A stretch of 64,000 nt of DNA from a virus (IMGVR_UViG_3300050821_002136:1-64000), one strand, 5' to 3'. Shown: positions 23,964 to 31,763, counted from the first letter of the stretch. The notes: a model not told the origin generated them from the letters alone. Made by a program: numbers and translations.

Positions 23964-24267
23964 GTGGAGGGTACGTGAGGTAACGCTCCTCATTCACATG
24001 GCGTCACAGGCCACTGCCGGTCCTTCCCGGTGCCGCACCCTTGGCTTGTGGCTGAGTGAGGCACGGCCATTCTCATTTAATCCTTGACCCACTGCTTCAA
24101 GGAACCACTAGCAAGACTAGTATACCACACCACCGGCCGGAAATGCAAATCCCTTGGGGTCCTCCTGGGGCTCCGCTCGGGTCCGGTCTTCGACACCGGC
24201 GAGGGTGTCTGGGTTCCTGCCACGTCCATTAGTAACGGACACCCAAGGACACACCCAAGGACACCCT

Positions 24268-24323
24268 TTGTCAACCTTAGGCTCCCGGATTGTCAACCTT
24301 AAGCCTGTTCATTGTCAACCTTT
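24268..24323. repeat. Three direct repeats at exact 22-bp spacing
   Basis: TTGTCAACCTTA occurs at 24268 and 24290, and TTGTCAACCTTT at 24312. The identical 22-bp period (two helical turns) puts the copies on one face of DNA, as in iterons or cooperative operator arrays. On the minus strand each reads AAGGTTGACAA, but no -10 boxes are correctly spaced, so these are not plain promoters. Confidence 0.75.
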
Positions 24324-24340
24324 GTTCATGATTCGTGAAC
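24324..24340. promoter_or_regulatory. Operator-like dyad
   Basis: The 17-bp sequence GTTCATGATTCGTGAAC is a dyad with a single central base and one G-T type mismatch. It directly abuts the 22-bp repeat array, which supports a protein-binding role. Confidence 0.55.
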
Positions 24341-25060
24341 GCCCCGCGTATATACCCCTGAAAAATTTTGGGAGTATGCTCCGCATATTCTGCGTCTAAT
24401 AGACCTCCTAAGCTACGCAGGTTCCGGCCAGGGTGTGACCTATACATCACAGTGTAGAATTTACCTAGGGAGCCCCTCCGCATTAGGGAAAAATTGCACA
24501 GGTGTGCCCCCGCGTCTGCCGAGTGGGTCCCTTGCAAGGGGTGTACCCCGGGTCCTCCTTGGCCAGCCGGATCGCTCCTTAGGTAACCTGACCAAGGGTC
24601 AACCCAAGGTCCACCCAAGTGGGAAGCCAAGTCCAACTCCAGTTTGGTGGTGGGATTGCATGGTGGGACAAAGTGTACGTTCTCATGTACGCTCAGGAGT
24701 CGGGCCTCTCGGTGTGGCAGCAGAGGGAGGAGCAAGGGGTCAGGTTGGGGTCACCTCGGGTTACCTAAGGTCCGCTAAGCAAGCAAAGGAGTTAGCTTGG
24801 GAGGGGCTTGTAAGTATGTCATTCTAAAGGCCAAGGGAAACCCAAGGTCACACCGAGGTCAGCCGAGGTCAGCCCCGGGCATGCTGGGGTTACTAAGGTA
24901 ACTTTGGGGAAGACCAAAGTGCTCCCAAGGTTGAGCCGAGGGAGAGTAGAGGGAGCCTGATCGCTCCTAAGTGGTTGCTATGGTTGAGCTTAGGTCAGGT
25001 GCTTGGGTGTTATAGTCAGGTAACACACCTCCTGCTTATGGCTATACCTATGATCGGTAC

Positions 25061-25073
25061 AGTGCTTGACCTA
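25061..25073 (+). repeat. Copy 1 of AGTGCTTGACCTA
   Basis: The same 13 bases recur at 25801-25813, where they carry the -35 box of a promoter. Here no good -10 follows at normal spacing. Confidence 0.6.
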
Positions 25074-25237
25074 AGCTTGACCCTAGTCCTTTCATATACA
25101 TACGAACTGGCCAAGAGCTGAGCTGACCGCATACACCCTAGGGTGGCTTGGGACACCTCAGGCGCTGTCCTAGGACACCGTAGGGGGCCTGCTGGTCATA
25201 TGGTGACTACCTGTCTGTCCTACTGGTGACATTCCGA

Positions 25238-25672
25238 TTAGAGCACGGGGTTCGAACGTACATGGCAGCGTATGCGCTCAGAGTCAGCAACGATTGCTCG
25301 AAGCTCTTCCAAGGTTGCATTGCTCTTCAGAGCATTAGCACGGTAAGAGATGACACGGACATTCCCAGACACATAACCCATGGCCGGAATGATTCGGTCA
25401 AGCGAAGGGGAAGAATCACAGGGCCTGCCACTCCCAGATTGAAGCTTAAGGCCGAGCACTGGGCAAACCTCAGGAATTGAAATGTCAGCGTCAGTCAGGT
25501 TGAAAGGCAAGCCAAGTTCTGAAGCTCTCTTCTTAGCAGCGTAGAGCATTGGCTTGTAAGGTTTTAGACGCCTGAACCGAGCCCATGCTGTCATCTTAAA
25601 CTCATTAGGATCATATACATCCGGGGGTTGTCTGTCTTTCATGTCTATTTGTCTCTGCTCTAGTGTTTTCAT
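25238..25672 (-). CDS. His-Me/HNH-like nuclease (endonuclease VII-like)
   Basis: The 144-residue protein has YAAKKRASELGLPFNLTDAD near residue 44, a CPVLGLKL turn near 71, then SLDRIIPAMGYVSGNVRVIS near 90 and a RANALKSNATLEEL tail. This order is typical of small phage His-Me finger nucleases, often mobile. The first ATG lies only 7 bases from a -10 box, so translation may be leaderless; an in-frame ATG at 25642 is the alternative. Confidence 0.72.
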   Translation of the reverse strand: MKTLEQRQIDMKDRQPPDVYDPNEFKMTAWARFRRLKPYKPMLYAAKKRASELGLPFNLTDADISIPEVCPVLGLKLQSGSGRPCDSSPSLDRIIPAMGYVSGNVRVISYRANALKSNATLEELRAIVADSERIRCHVRSNPVL

Positions 25673-25679
25673 ATACTTA

Positions 25680-25709
25680 ATTATAGCATGTACACCTGCT
25701 AAAAGTCAA
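25680..25709 (-). promoter_or_regulatory. Leftward promoter of the nuclease gene
   Basis: TTGACT (25709-25704), an 18-bp spacer and TATAAT (25685-25680) on the minus strand. The start of transcription would be at or next to the ATG at 25672. Confidence 0.8.
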
Positions 25710-25805
25710 GTAGAAATTACACTGTGGGTAAAATAGTTCCCTCGAAGGGAAAAGACTTTCCCATTCATAGCCTGAGACCTGTTGAAAACAAAGCGACTAT
25801 AGTGC

Positions 25806-25834
25806 TTGACCTATGGCCAGTGCTTTGCTAGTAT
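25806..25834 (+). promoter_or_regulatory. Rightward promoter of the small-gene operon
   Basis: TTGACC (25806-25811), a 17-bp spacer and TAGTAT (25829-25834). It would drive the 26-34 kb operon through a roughly 410-base leader. Confidence 0.75.
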
Positions 25835-26251
25835 CCATACCAGTAAGCGGTACGGACAGGATAGGCTGAAAGTAGTGGCACGGAGCAGGTAACGGTTACC
25901 GGAGCAGGCCATGCCGTAGCGGCCAGTGAGGCGACCTGAGAAACTGAAGCGGGACAGGAAAGCCGCTTCGAACACCTCCGGTGCTGACGAACCAGCCGAC
26001 TCGGTCCAAGCCAAGCGATAGGACAAGAGTACGACATACGCGTGAATGGAAAAGCCGTCCGGTGTTCGAACCGGAGCGAAGTACAGCAAACGCGAAAGAC
26101 TCATCAGCAAACCCGTCATGGAAGGCTAGAGCCGAACGGGGTTCAGGATGCGATGCAGTCGCGGGGAAGTTTACGGGGCCTTACAAGTCCGCTCCCTTTA
26201 CTCACTGGATAACCCAGCCTATCGCGGTAACCTTACAGATTGGAAAACAAA
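25835..26251 (+). other. Long structured leader before the HNH gene
   Basis: No gene is supported in these 417 bases. The RNA has a perfect GGTAAC-G-GTTACC dyad near 25,891, and a CTTCGAACACC segment near 25,966 that can pair with GGTGTTCGAA near 26,070, itself part of a CCGG/CCGG hairpin. A riboregulator or a mobile-element arm linked to the HNH gene are both possible. Confidence 0.45.
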
Positions 26252-26578
26252 ATGAAGCACGGTCATCGTGCGAACTATCGGCACACTCCCGAGTATCAGG
26301 CATACATGCACGCTAAGCACAGATGCACAAACCCGAACCATCCCAGATTCAAATACTGGGGCGGTCGCGGTATCCTGTTTAGGTTTGCATCGTTTGCTCA
26401 GTTTCTCGCGGACGTTGGGCCAAGACCTGCTGGAATGAGGCTAGATCGTAGCAATAATGACGGGCACTATGAACCCGGCAATGTGCGATGGGTCACACCT
26501 CTGGAAAGCAACCAAAACAAGCGACAAAGGCAAAGCAAGAAGATTAAGTCTTCATCATGCACTGCACCTAAGCTGTGA
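26252..26578 (+). CDS. HNH endonuclease, mobile type (copy 1)
   Basis: The 108-residue protein runs TPEYQAYMHAKHRCTNPNHP, then YWGGRGI, and LDRSNNDGHYEPGNVRWVT with the N and H of the active site near residue 75. The paralogue at 53,302 shares the whole layout. Such genes are typical free-standing phage HNH nucleases. The ATG at 26252 is preferred over an in-frame TTG at 26240. Confidence 0.8.
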   Translation: MKHGHRANYRHTPEYQAYMHAKHRCTNPNHPRFKYWGGRGILFRFASFAQFLADVGPRPAGMRLDRSNNDGHYEPGNVRWVTPLESNQNKRQRQSKKIKSSSCTAPKL

Positions 26579-26648
26579 TTACAGGACCGAAAGGCCGCTT
26601 CACTGTTAGGCTTCAGTGCATGAATGAACACTTAGGAGGCAGCACATT

Positions 26649-26846
26649 ATGATGGGAGCATCGTATCCAACCAAGAAAGCCCTGAAGGAAAACGTTGGCC
26701 AACCTTTGCGATACATAGAGACCAGCGCATTCGGTCTTGAGTACGTGGCAACGGGCAAGTTCTGCGTTGTTGGCCCCTCGCCTTACAATCGCAAGTGGTT
26801 CGCTGAAGTGACCATGAAAGACGGCGTCATTGCCAAGGTAAGCTAG
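26649..26846 (+). CDS. Hypothetical 65-residue protein
   Basis: It starts MMGASYPTKKALKENVGQPL after AGGAGGCAGCACATT, one of the stereotyped ribosome cassettes of this operon. A short beta-rich fold is likely (LEYVATGKFCVVG). The function is unknown. Confidence 0.65.
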   Translation: MMGASYPTKKALKENVGQPLRYIETSAFGLEYVATGKFCVVGPSPYNRKWFAEVTMKDGVIAKVS

Positions 26847-26880
26847 TACCTGAATCCAATCCCGCACTGAGGAGACGATC

Positions 26881-27108
26881 ATGACCACCACATTCACGCA
26901 CAAACATTATGAGAAGCTTGCTAGCTTCTTCCGCTACGAACTGGAAGTCAGCGACATGAGAGGCACGTTTAATCAAGTGCACAACGACATTCGAGTCAAC
27001 ACCATCAAGGGCTTGATCCGCTTGCTGGCCAACAATCTGGCCAACGACAACCCCAAGTTCAACACACAGCGTTTCTACAAGGCCGCAGGCCTGAAGGAGA
27101 CAGTATGA
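26881..27108 (+). CDS. Hypothetical 75-residue protein
   Basis: It begins MTTTFTHKHYEKLASFFRYE after GAGGAGACGATC and is mainly helical. Its stop overlaps the next start (ATGA). The family is not recognised. Confidence 0.65.
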   Translation: MTTTFTHKHYEKLASFFRYELEVSDMRGTFNQVHNDIRVNTIKGLIRLLANNLANDNPKFNTQRFYKAAGLKETV

Positions 27109-27296
27109 GCGCATATAAGCGCAAGACTGAAGACGAGTATCAGGTGCATGGGCTCTACTCTGGTGCATGGGAAGAAGTGACGTGCGAGACCACCAGAAGC
27201 GAAGCACGAGCACGGTTGAAAGAGTATCGGGAAAACGAACCGGGAACACCGTTCCGACTTGTTGTGCGCAGAGTCAAGATCGAAGCAACAATCTAA
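27105..27296 (+). CDS. Hypothetical 63-residue protein
   Basis: It starts MSAYKRKTEDEYQVHGLYSG and has a strand-helix-strand layout (WEEVTCETTRSEARARLKEY, then FRLVVRRVKI). Proteins of this layout are common in phage and plasmid accessory operons. The role is unknown. Confidence 0.7.
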   Translation: MSAYKRKTEDEYQVHGLYSGAWEEVTCETTRSEARARLKEYRENEPGTPFRLVVRRVKIEATI

Positions 27297-27307
27297 GATA
27301 TGCAAGG

Positions 27308-27342
27308 CATGCCCTGAAGACCTGAGAAGCCCTCAGGGCATG
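27308..27342 (+). other. Ten-base-pair intercistronic hairpin
   Basis: CATGCCCTGA (27308-27317) pairs perfectly with TCAGGGCATG (27333-27342). No T-run follows, so it may be an RNA-processing or stability element rather than a terminator. Confidence 0.6.
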
Positions 27343-27366
27343 ACTGGTACATCTTAGGAGGCAACA

Positions 27367-27651
27367 ATGCCGCGAATCACGAAGGACAATCCACTCACGA
27401 ACTACATCAGCCGCGCTGAAATACAAAGCTGGCGTGACAATCACGACCGCGCCATCGTAGCTCAGGAGAACCAGAAGCTAGCACGCATCCAACTGGTGGA
27501 CGCGCTACAAACTGTGCTTGAGATGTTCGAGACCAACTCTACATTACCAGCAGGGCGAACCCTACAAGAACTTGACGCTGCATTCCCACGCGGCTCTGTG
27601 TACGGCATAGTCAAGGCCGCTGTAGCACGCATTCAGGAAGCGAGACTCTAA
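27367..27651 (+). CDS. Hypothetical 94-residue helical protein
   Basis: It begins MPRITKDNPLTNYISRAEIQ after TTAGGAGGCAACA. Long predicted helices span residues 17-55. No motif is recognised. Confidence 0.65.
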   Translation: MPRITKDNPLTNYISRAEIQSWRDNHDRAIVAQENQKLARIQLVDALQTVLEMFETNSTLPAGRTLQELDAAFPRGSVYGIVKAAVARIQEARL

Positions 27652-27666
27652 CCTTAGGAGGACACC

Positions 27667-27888
27667 ATGACCGCACCAAAGCTAATTGCAGAACGCAGAT
27701 TCGGGGATGTACGGGCGATGCTGGGCGACATCCAAGCCATGTTGGCGATTGCCAACCTGAAGTGGACCGACGTTGTATATGTGAAGACGTTCGAACCTGA
27801 AGAAGCCTACGCCTATGCCAGTATCGCTAGGCTCTGGGAAGAGAAACTGACTGATGGCAGCAAAGTTTACGAGCTGCACATCCTGTAA
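27667..27888 (+). CDS. Hypothetical 73-residue protein
   Basis: It begins MTAPKLIAERRFGDVRAMLG after AGGAGGACACC, an exact copy of the cassette used at 29,156 and 29,357. The function is unknown. Confidence 0.65.
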   Translation: MTAPKLIAERRFGDVRAMLGDIQAMLAIANLKWTDVVYVKTFEPEEAYAYASIARLWEEKLTDGSKVYELHIL

Positions 27889-27903
27889 CCCTGAGGAGGG
27901 ACC

Positions 27904-28086
27904 ATGGCGCGATATCGTGAGACACCTGATGTAGAGCGTGAGCGTATGCCAAGCGTGCAAGGCGTTTGTAAGGATTGCAACGCTGGCACGCTCAACAACG
28001 AACTGAACCCCGCCTTCGACCTGTACGACGAAGGCATAACCTGCATACGCTGTGGCAGCTCGCACGTTGATGTCGTAGCATTCTAA
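27904..28086 (+). CDS. Zinc-ribbon-like protein, 60 residues
   Basis: CKDC near residue 22 and CIRC near residue 47 could form a zinc ribbon; the ends are short. The start follows GAGGAGGGACC. The role is unknown. Confidence 0.65.
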   Translation: MARYRETPDVERERMPSVQGVCKDCNAGTLNNELNPAFDLYDEGITCIRCGSSHVDVVAF

Positions 28087-28110
28087 ACAGGAGCGGGTTC
28101 GAAAGAGCCC

Positions 28111-28192
28111 TGCTCACCCTGCACTGAACCGTCCTCGATAATGACACGGGCCATAATGCCTTAGTGAAGGTAACGGGAGTGCAGAGTGAGCA
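28111..28192 (+). other. Structured intercistronic RNA element
   Basis: TGCTCACCCTGCACT (28111-28125) pairs with AGTGCAGAGTGAGCA (28178-28192) at 14 of 15 positions, enclosing smaller hairpins such as CCGT/ACGG. It lies just before the ribosome site of the gene at 28,208 and could control it. Confidence 0.6.
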
Positions 28193-28207
28193 ATCCAAGG
28201 AGAGACC

Positions 28208-28495
28208 ATGGCAAACCATAAGTCTGGAGCAGAAAGATACAACGATAGAATGGCTAAAATTTGGGAAGATGCCAAGCGTTTGGAACGTGAGCGATTGAAG
28301 CGCGGAGAGAAGCCAAACTCTAACCTCACCTCTCCAGAAGAGGCGCAGAAGTATCAGGCCTTGAGAGATGCCGTGACCAATGCCATGGAGACCTTGGCAG
28401 ATGCGCTTGACCCTACCTCTGCATTGGACCGGGGAGAGATAGTAGAACTGCACAAAGAACTAACGCGTGCTAGGAAAGCACTGGAGGCAGCATGA
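28208..28495 (+). CDS. Hypothetical 95-residue helical protein
   Basis: It begins MANHKSGAERYNDRMAKIWE, is highly charged in the first 45 residues, and has a C-terminal helix ending ARKALEAA. The stop overlaps the next start (ATGA). Confidence 0.65.
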   Translation: MANHKSGAERYNDRMAKIWEDAKRLERERLKRGEKPNSNLTSPEEAQKYQALRDAVTNAMETLADALDPTSALDRGEIVELHKELTRARKALEAA

Positions 28496-28713
28496 CCACA
28501 ATCAAGTACAATGGTGAGACACTCGAAGTCAGCAACGATGGCCGCGTGGCACGCATCAAGCCCGAGGCCATCTATGCACTGACGCGGGACCAAGACGTAC
28601 ACGAGGCAGTGGCCAAGGCGATTGAATGCCGAGGTGAGCTTGTGTACGTGCCAAGCACGAGCGCTGCACGCGGCCTGAAGCCGAGGAGTGCTCAGAAGTA
28701 CTTTGTCCAATAG
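28492..28713 (+). CDS. Hypothetical 73-residue protein
   Basis: It begins MTTIKYNGETLEVSNDGRVA after GGAGGCAGC. A beta hairpin is followed by a helix (DVHEAVAKAIECRG). The function is unknown. Confidence 0.65.
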   Translation: MTTIKYNGETLEVSNDGRVARIKPEAIYALTRDQDVHEAVAKAIECRGELVYVPSTSAARGLKPRSAQKYFVQ

Positions 28714-28722
28714 GAGGACATC

Positions 28723-29139
28723 ATGGGATACTTTGAAGCACTAAAAGCCGCTGGCGCAAAGCTATTGGCCAGCTCAACGTTTGGTAGTTATCAGGGCGAT
28801 TGGTTTGCCAAGGTAGTTTATCAAGGCCGCACATTCTGGGTACACGGTTCGTATGGCTCGTGCTCCTACTGTGACGCTTTCCAAAGCGAATTTGATTACG
28901 CTGCGGGAGACACCTGCGACGAACACAAGTACGAAGGTGACTCACCAGAGTCTAAGGCCTGTGAAGCCTGCAAGGCCGCACCTGCTACTTATCAGGCCAA
29001 GCTGGCCGCGTTTGGCCTAGGCTACCTGACTTCAGGAGACATGACCCAAGCTGAAGCCGAGGCACTAGCAAGCCGAAACCTAGAATGGGACGAAGACGCA
29101 ACGGAAATGTTGACCTTCGTACAAGCTAACGCAATCTAA
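28723..29139 (+). CDS. Hypothetical Cys-containing protein, 138 residues
   Basis: Cys and His residues cluster as CSYCDAF near 47, CDEHKY near 65 and CEACKAA near 80, suggesting a structural zinc site between an N-terminal beta part and a C-terminal helix. The start follows AGGAGGACATC. The role is unknown. Confidence 0.65.
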   Translation: MGYFEALKAAGAKLLASSTFGSYQGDWFAKVVYQGRTFWVHGSYGSCSYCDAFQSEFDYAAGDTCDEHKYEGDSPESKACEACKAAPATYQAKLAAFGLGYLTSGDMTQAEAEALASRNLEWDEDATEMLTFVQANAI

Positions 29140-29155
29140 ACCTCAGGAGGACACC

Positions 29156-29329
29156 ATGCATATTCAAATTGTTGAGGATGCGCAAGCACCAGCGTATGTG
29201 GTGATCGTACATCACACAGATTATGAGCAGACCATCAGATACTACCTTAGTGAGCAAGCTGCTAGGGATGAGTATGCAAAGCAGTCAGCTCTGCACAATG
29301 AAGTTTACATTGCCAAGCTTTTGGCATAA
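29156..29329 (+). CDS. Hypothetical 57-residue protein
   Basis: It begins MHIQIVEDAQAPAYVVIVHH after CAGGAGGACACC. A beta hairpin is followed by a helix (SEQAARDEYAKQS), similar to single-domain proteins elsewhere in this operon. The function is unknown. Confidence 0.65.
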   Translation: MHIQIVEDAQAPAYVVIVHHTDYEQTIRYYLSEQAARDEYAKQSALHNEVYIAKLLA

Positions 29330-29356
29330 CCTGTTCCAAGTCCTCAGGAGGACACC

Positions 29357-29704
29357 ATGGCAAAGATGAAAGCAACACCCAAGTCATACTCAGAAGCAGC
29401 AGCGTTACTCAATGGTCGGGAGCAGGTCAAGCTGGGCAACAACACTTGGCTTGAACGCCTCGAAGGCCTTCAGTTCATCGGTGTGCGTTTGCACAATACG
29501 TACATCGTACGCTTCCACTACAACGGCAAGGTGACGCTCCACACTGGTGGGTACCACACGGTGACCACCAAGGAGCGCATGAACCAGTTCATCTATGGTC
29601 GCGTGTATCAGAAGGCGTACGATTGGTACTTCTACGTTAACCGTGGCACGCTTGCCGGGGAAGTGACCGTGATCTTCTCAGAAGGTATGGAGGTACAGCC
29701 GTGA
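29357..29704 (+). CDS. Conserved-type hypothetical protein, 115 residues
   Basis: It has a beta-rich central part (KLGNNTWLERL, then IGVRLHNTYIVRFHYNGKV and THTG-like YHTVTTKERMNQFI). The layout recurs in phage accessory operons without a known role. The start follows CAGGAGGACACC, and its stop overlaps the next start (GTGA). Confidence 0.7.
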   Translation: MAKMKATPKSYSEAAALLNGREQVKLGNNTWLERLEGLQFIGVRLHNTYIVRFHYNGKVTLHTGGYHTVTTKERMNQFIYGRVYQKAYDWYFYVNRGTLAGEVTVIFSEGMEVQP

Positions 29705-29967
29705 TCGACTACGAACGAGCAAAGCGCAACAATCCCAAGCTGAAGGCCGCACTGACACGCGCTATGAAAGTGTCGGACCCATTGAAGCGCAGCGAAGCTG
29801 TAATCGCCGCGTGTCGCAAGGCTGTGCAAGAATGGAACGAGTGGGGAGCGTGGCCGGATAACTGGTCACACTGGCAACGTGCCTTGAGTGATTCGCTGCT
29901 GAAGGCGAGGTACGCAGGCGACAATCAGATGCACGTCGGTGTCAATCAACTGGAGGACTTAGCATGA
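29701..29967 (+). CDS. Conserved-type helical protein, 88 residues
   Basis: It begins at GTG with MIDYERAKRNNPKLKAALTR. A WNEWGAWPDNWSHWQRAL segment near residue 45 is Trp-rich and typical of small helical phage proteins. No activity can be assigned. It overlaps its neighbours at both ends. Confidence 0.7.
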   Translation: MIDYERAKRNNPKLKAALTRAMKVSDPLKRSEAVIAACRKAVQEWNEWGAWPDNWSHWQRALSDSLLKARYAGDNQMHVGVNQLEDLA

Positions 29968-30170
29968 GTCGTAACGCAACTGCAAAGGCCATACGCTTGG
30001 CCAAGGAAGCACATCCTGAGCGCTACTGCACATTGACTAAGTGTCTGCGCAGAGCGCCGTGCTCCCTGCACAGCGATGTGCTTTATGTCGCAGCAGAGCA
30101 TGCATCGCGTGAAGAGCAACACGCACGTTACATTGACTGCGGCCCCCAAGCATGGGACGACCGCGACTAG
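29964..30170 (+). CDS. Hypothetical 68-residue protein
   Basis: It starts MSRNATAKAIRLAKEAHPER and contains spaced Cys (YCTLTKCLRRAPC). The ATG overlaps the previous stop. The function is unknown. Confidence 0.6.
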   Translation: MSRNATAKAIRLAKEAHPERYCTLTKCLRRAPCSLHSDVLYVAAEHASREEQHARYIDCGPQAWDDRD

Positions 30171-30179
30171 GGAGGCAGT

Positions 30180-30524
30180 ATGACATGGCATCAAGCAATG
30201 GCTAAGATAGGCTCATCCAAGAGCACTGAGGAGTGGCTAAGGGCTATGGGCAGTCTGCCAACAACTGTGCGAACACGCGCAGTGTTTACAGTCGAAATGC
30301 TTGCTGGCCTAGAGTGGCAGCAAGTTGTTCCTATGCAAACTCCTCAGCATCTCTATCGCGTGGAGATTACGTGGGCTCTGGATCGCTACCGCATCACGGT
30401 GATTGATCTAGCGTCTGGGCATACGAAGCGCCGTGTGTCTTCATGGTATGCACGTACAGCAGTGGCGAGGGCTAACAAATTTCTGCGCCACTTCACAAAG
30501 CTTGAACCTCAGGAGGCAGCATGA
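30180..30524 (+). CDS. Hypothetical 114-residue protein
   Basis: It starts after GGGAGGCAGT, one of the stereotyped cassettes. The N-terminal half is helical, the second half a beta sheet followed by a helix (YARTAVARANKFLRHF). The stop overlaps the next start. Confidence 0.6.
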   Translation: MTWHQAMAKIGSSKSTEEWLRAMGSLPTTVRTRAVFTVEMLAGLEWQQVVPMQTPQHLYRVEITWALDRYRITVIDLASGHTKRRVSSWYARTAVARANKFLRHFTKLEPQEAA

Positions 30525-31261
30525 GCTACATTGTAACCGAGCAAGAGAAAAACCCGATTGTTCCTATCTCAGAACTACCAAACGGCACGCTTGCCATTGC
30601 GATTAACGGTGGATTCAAAGGCGAGTTGTTTTACAAGAACGTCGCAGGCATTATCGGAATCTCAGTTGACCGCTATTGGGCCAGCGCTTACATGGAGAAA
30701 ACTACTCGTGCTTACGTGCCGAACTTCTACGTCCGCGCCGTCACAGAGAAGCATAACGATCACACCTCGGGAGGCAGTATGAGCATTCACAACGGGCAGG
30801 ACATCATCGACAGCCGGGATGTAATCGCACGCATCGAAGAGTTGCAAGACGACCGCGAGGCATACCAAGACGCCTCAAACACCGCTGCTGAAGCCTTAAA
30901 GAACGTTGCTCCTGAGGATGCCAACGAAGATCACATGTTCGAACTTCAGGACGAGGCTGACGGCACTCTGGACGAACTCAACAACTGGGACCAAGTCAAC
31001 GGAGAAGAACTCAAGGCACTTCGAGCGCTAGACAGCGAAGGCCGCGATGCCACCTCAGAGTGGAGCCATGGAGAAGCTTTGATTCGTGACTCGTACTTTG
31101 AGGACTATGCAATGCAGCTCGCAGATGACATCGGAGCAATTGATCGCAACGCTGAGTGGCCTGTGAACTGCATCGACTGGAAGCAAGCCGCTGAGCAACT
31201 ACAGCAGGACTACTCCTCGGTAAACTTCGAGGGTGAGGACTACTGGATTCGTAGCGCCTAA
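30521..31261 (+). CDS. Two-part protein with internal start
   Basis: The 246-residue frame joins an 86-residue beta-rich N-terminal part to an acidic helical C-terminal part without a stop. At 30779 an internal ATG (MSIHNGQDIIDSRDVIARIE) follows CGGGAGGCAGT, the same cassette used by separate genes here. The C-terminal part (LIRDSYFEDYAMQLADDIGA, then a WPVNCIDWKQAAEQL segment) resembles a stand-alone family common in phages and plasmids. Two products, long and short, are likely. The function is unknown. Confidence 0.7.
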   Translation: MSYIVTEQEKNPIVPISELPNGTLAIAINGGFKGELFYKNVAGIIGISVDRYWASAYMEKTTRAYVPNFYVRAVTEKHNDHTSGGSMSIHNGQDIIDSRDVIARIEELQDDREAYQDASNTAAEALKNVAPEDANEDHMFELQDEADGTLDELNNWDQVNGEELKALRALDSEGRDATSEWSHGEALIRDSYFEDYAMQLADDIGAIDRNAEWPVNCIDWKQAAEQLQQDYSSVNFEGEDYWIRSA

Positions 31262-31278
31262 GAGAGGAGGTGGGAGTC

Positions 31279-31494
31279 ATGACTACAGAAGAACTGACAA
31301 GCCGTGGCTTCCACGTCTTCTGCTTCACCACACGCACGGCACGCGCAGAGTTTAGCTTGCGCACTGATCCAAGCTTCGCCTGTGTCGAGGTAGACGAAGT
31401 GTACACGCCCAAGCGCTTCGAGGTTTTCTACCTCGGAGTACGGAAGCTTCACCATGTACCAGTCAAGTTCACGAGACCAACGGAGGCAGTATGA
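31279..31494 (+). CDS. Hypothetical 71-residue protein
   Basis: The ATG at 31279 (MTTEELTSRGFHVFCFTTRT) follows GAGGAGG. It is predicted to be mixed alpha-beta. The stop overlaps the next start. Confidence 0.6.
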   Translation: MTTEELTSRGFHVFCFTTRTARAEFSLRTDPSFACVEVDEVYTPKRFEVFYLGVRKLHHVPVKFTRPTEAV

Positions 31495-31763
31495 AGACTT
31501 ACATTGTAGAGATCGTGGGGTACGAGGGAAAAGACACTGGCATCACGATTGACGGTGACTTTGAGGATACCGAGAACGACATTTACAGTGGCGAGAGTCT
31601 AGACAGGCTCTACGCCATTGTCCAAGTAGATGATCACGGTGCTTCCATTGTTGACAACGGATACAGATCGGTTGCAGAAGCGCATGCAACTTGGCCTGAG
31701 GCCTTGGAACCGGGGCTGGACCATCTAGTCAGTGGTGGCCGCGCATTCGCTAAGGAGATCTAA
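31491..31763 (+). CDS. Hypothetical 90-residue acidic protein
   Basis: It begins MKTYIVEIVGYEGKDTGITI after ACGGAGGCAGT. It has a Tyr/Ile strand at the N-terminus and an Asp/Glu-rich centre. No family is recognised. Confidence 0.6.
   Translation: MKTYIVEIVGYEGKDTGITIDGDFEDTENDIYSGESLDRLYAIVQVDDHGASIVDNGYRSVAEAHATWPEALEPGLDHLVSGGRAFAKEI

Larger units (their letters stand above)
23964..25237. other. Gene-free repeat-rich control region
   Basis: About 1.27 kb has no credible gene on either strand. The part next to tRNA-Ile (23,985-24,070) can fold into several GC-rich hairpins. The rest is dense in CCAAGG, CCTAGG, CCTAAG and CCGAGG hexamers and short phrases such as ACCCAAGGTC and GACCTAAG. 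Three exact-spaced direct repeats and a dyad lie at 24,268-24,340. This is a good candidate for an origin, a regulator-binding region or both; I cannot tell which. Confidence 0.55.

Noticed and set aside
24154-24827. Long ORFs in the repeat-rich region on both strands
   Set aside because: They have no ribosome sites, odd Arg/Pro/Ser composition and no domain features. They follow from the high GC content.
24560-25190. CRISPR-like array
   Set aside because: The repeated units are short, variable and not separated by regular spacers.
25835-26578. HEARO/omega-RNA with IscB-like gene
   Set aside because: The gene is only about 108 residues and has no RuvC or bridge-helix region, so it is a plain HNH nuclease.
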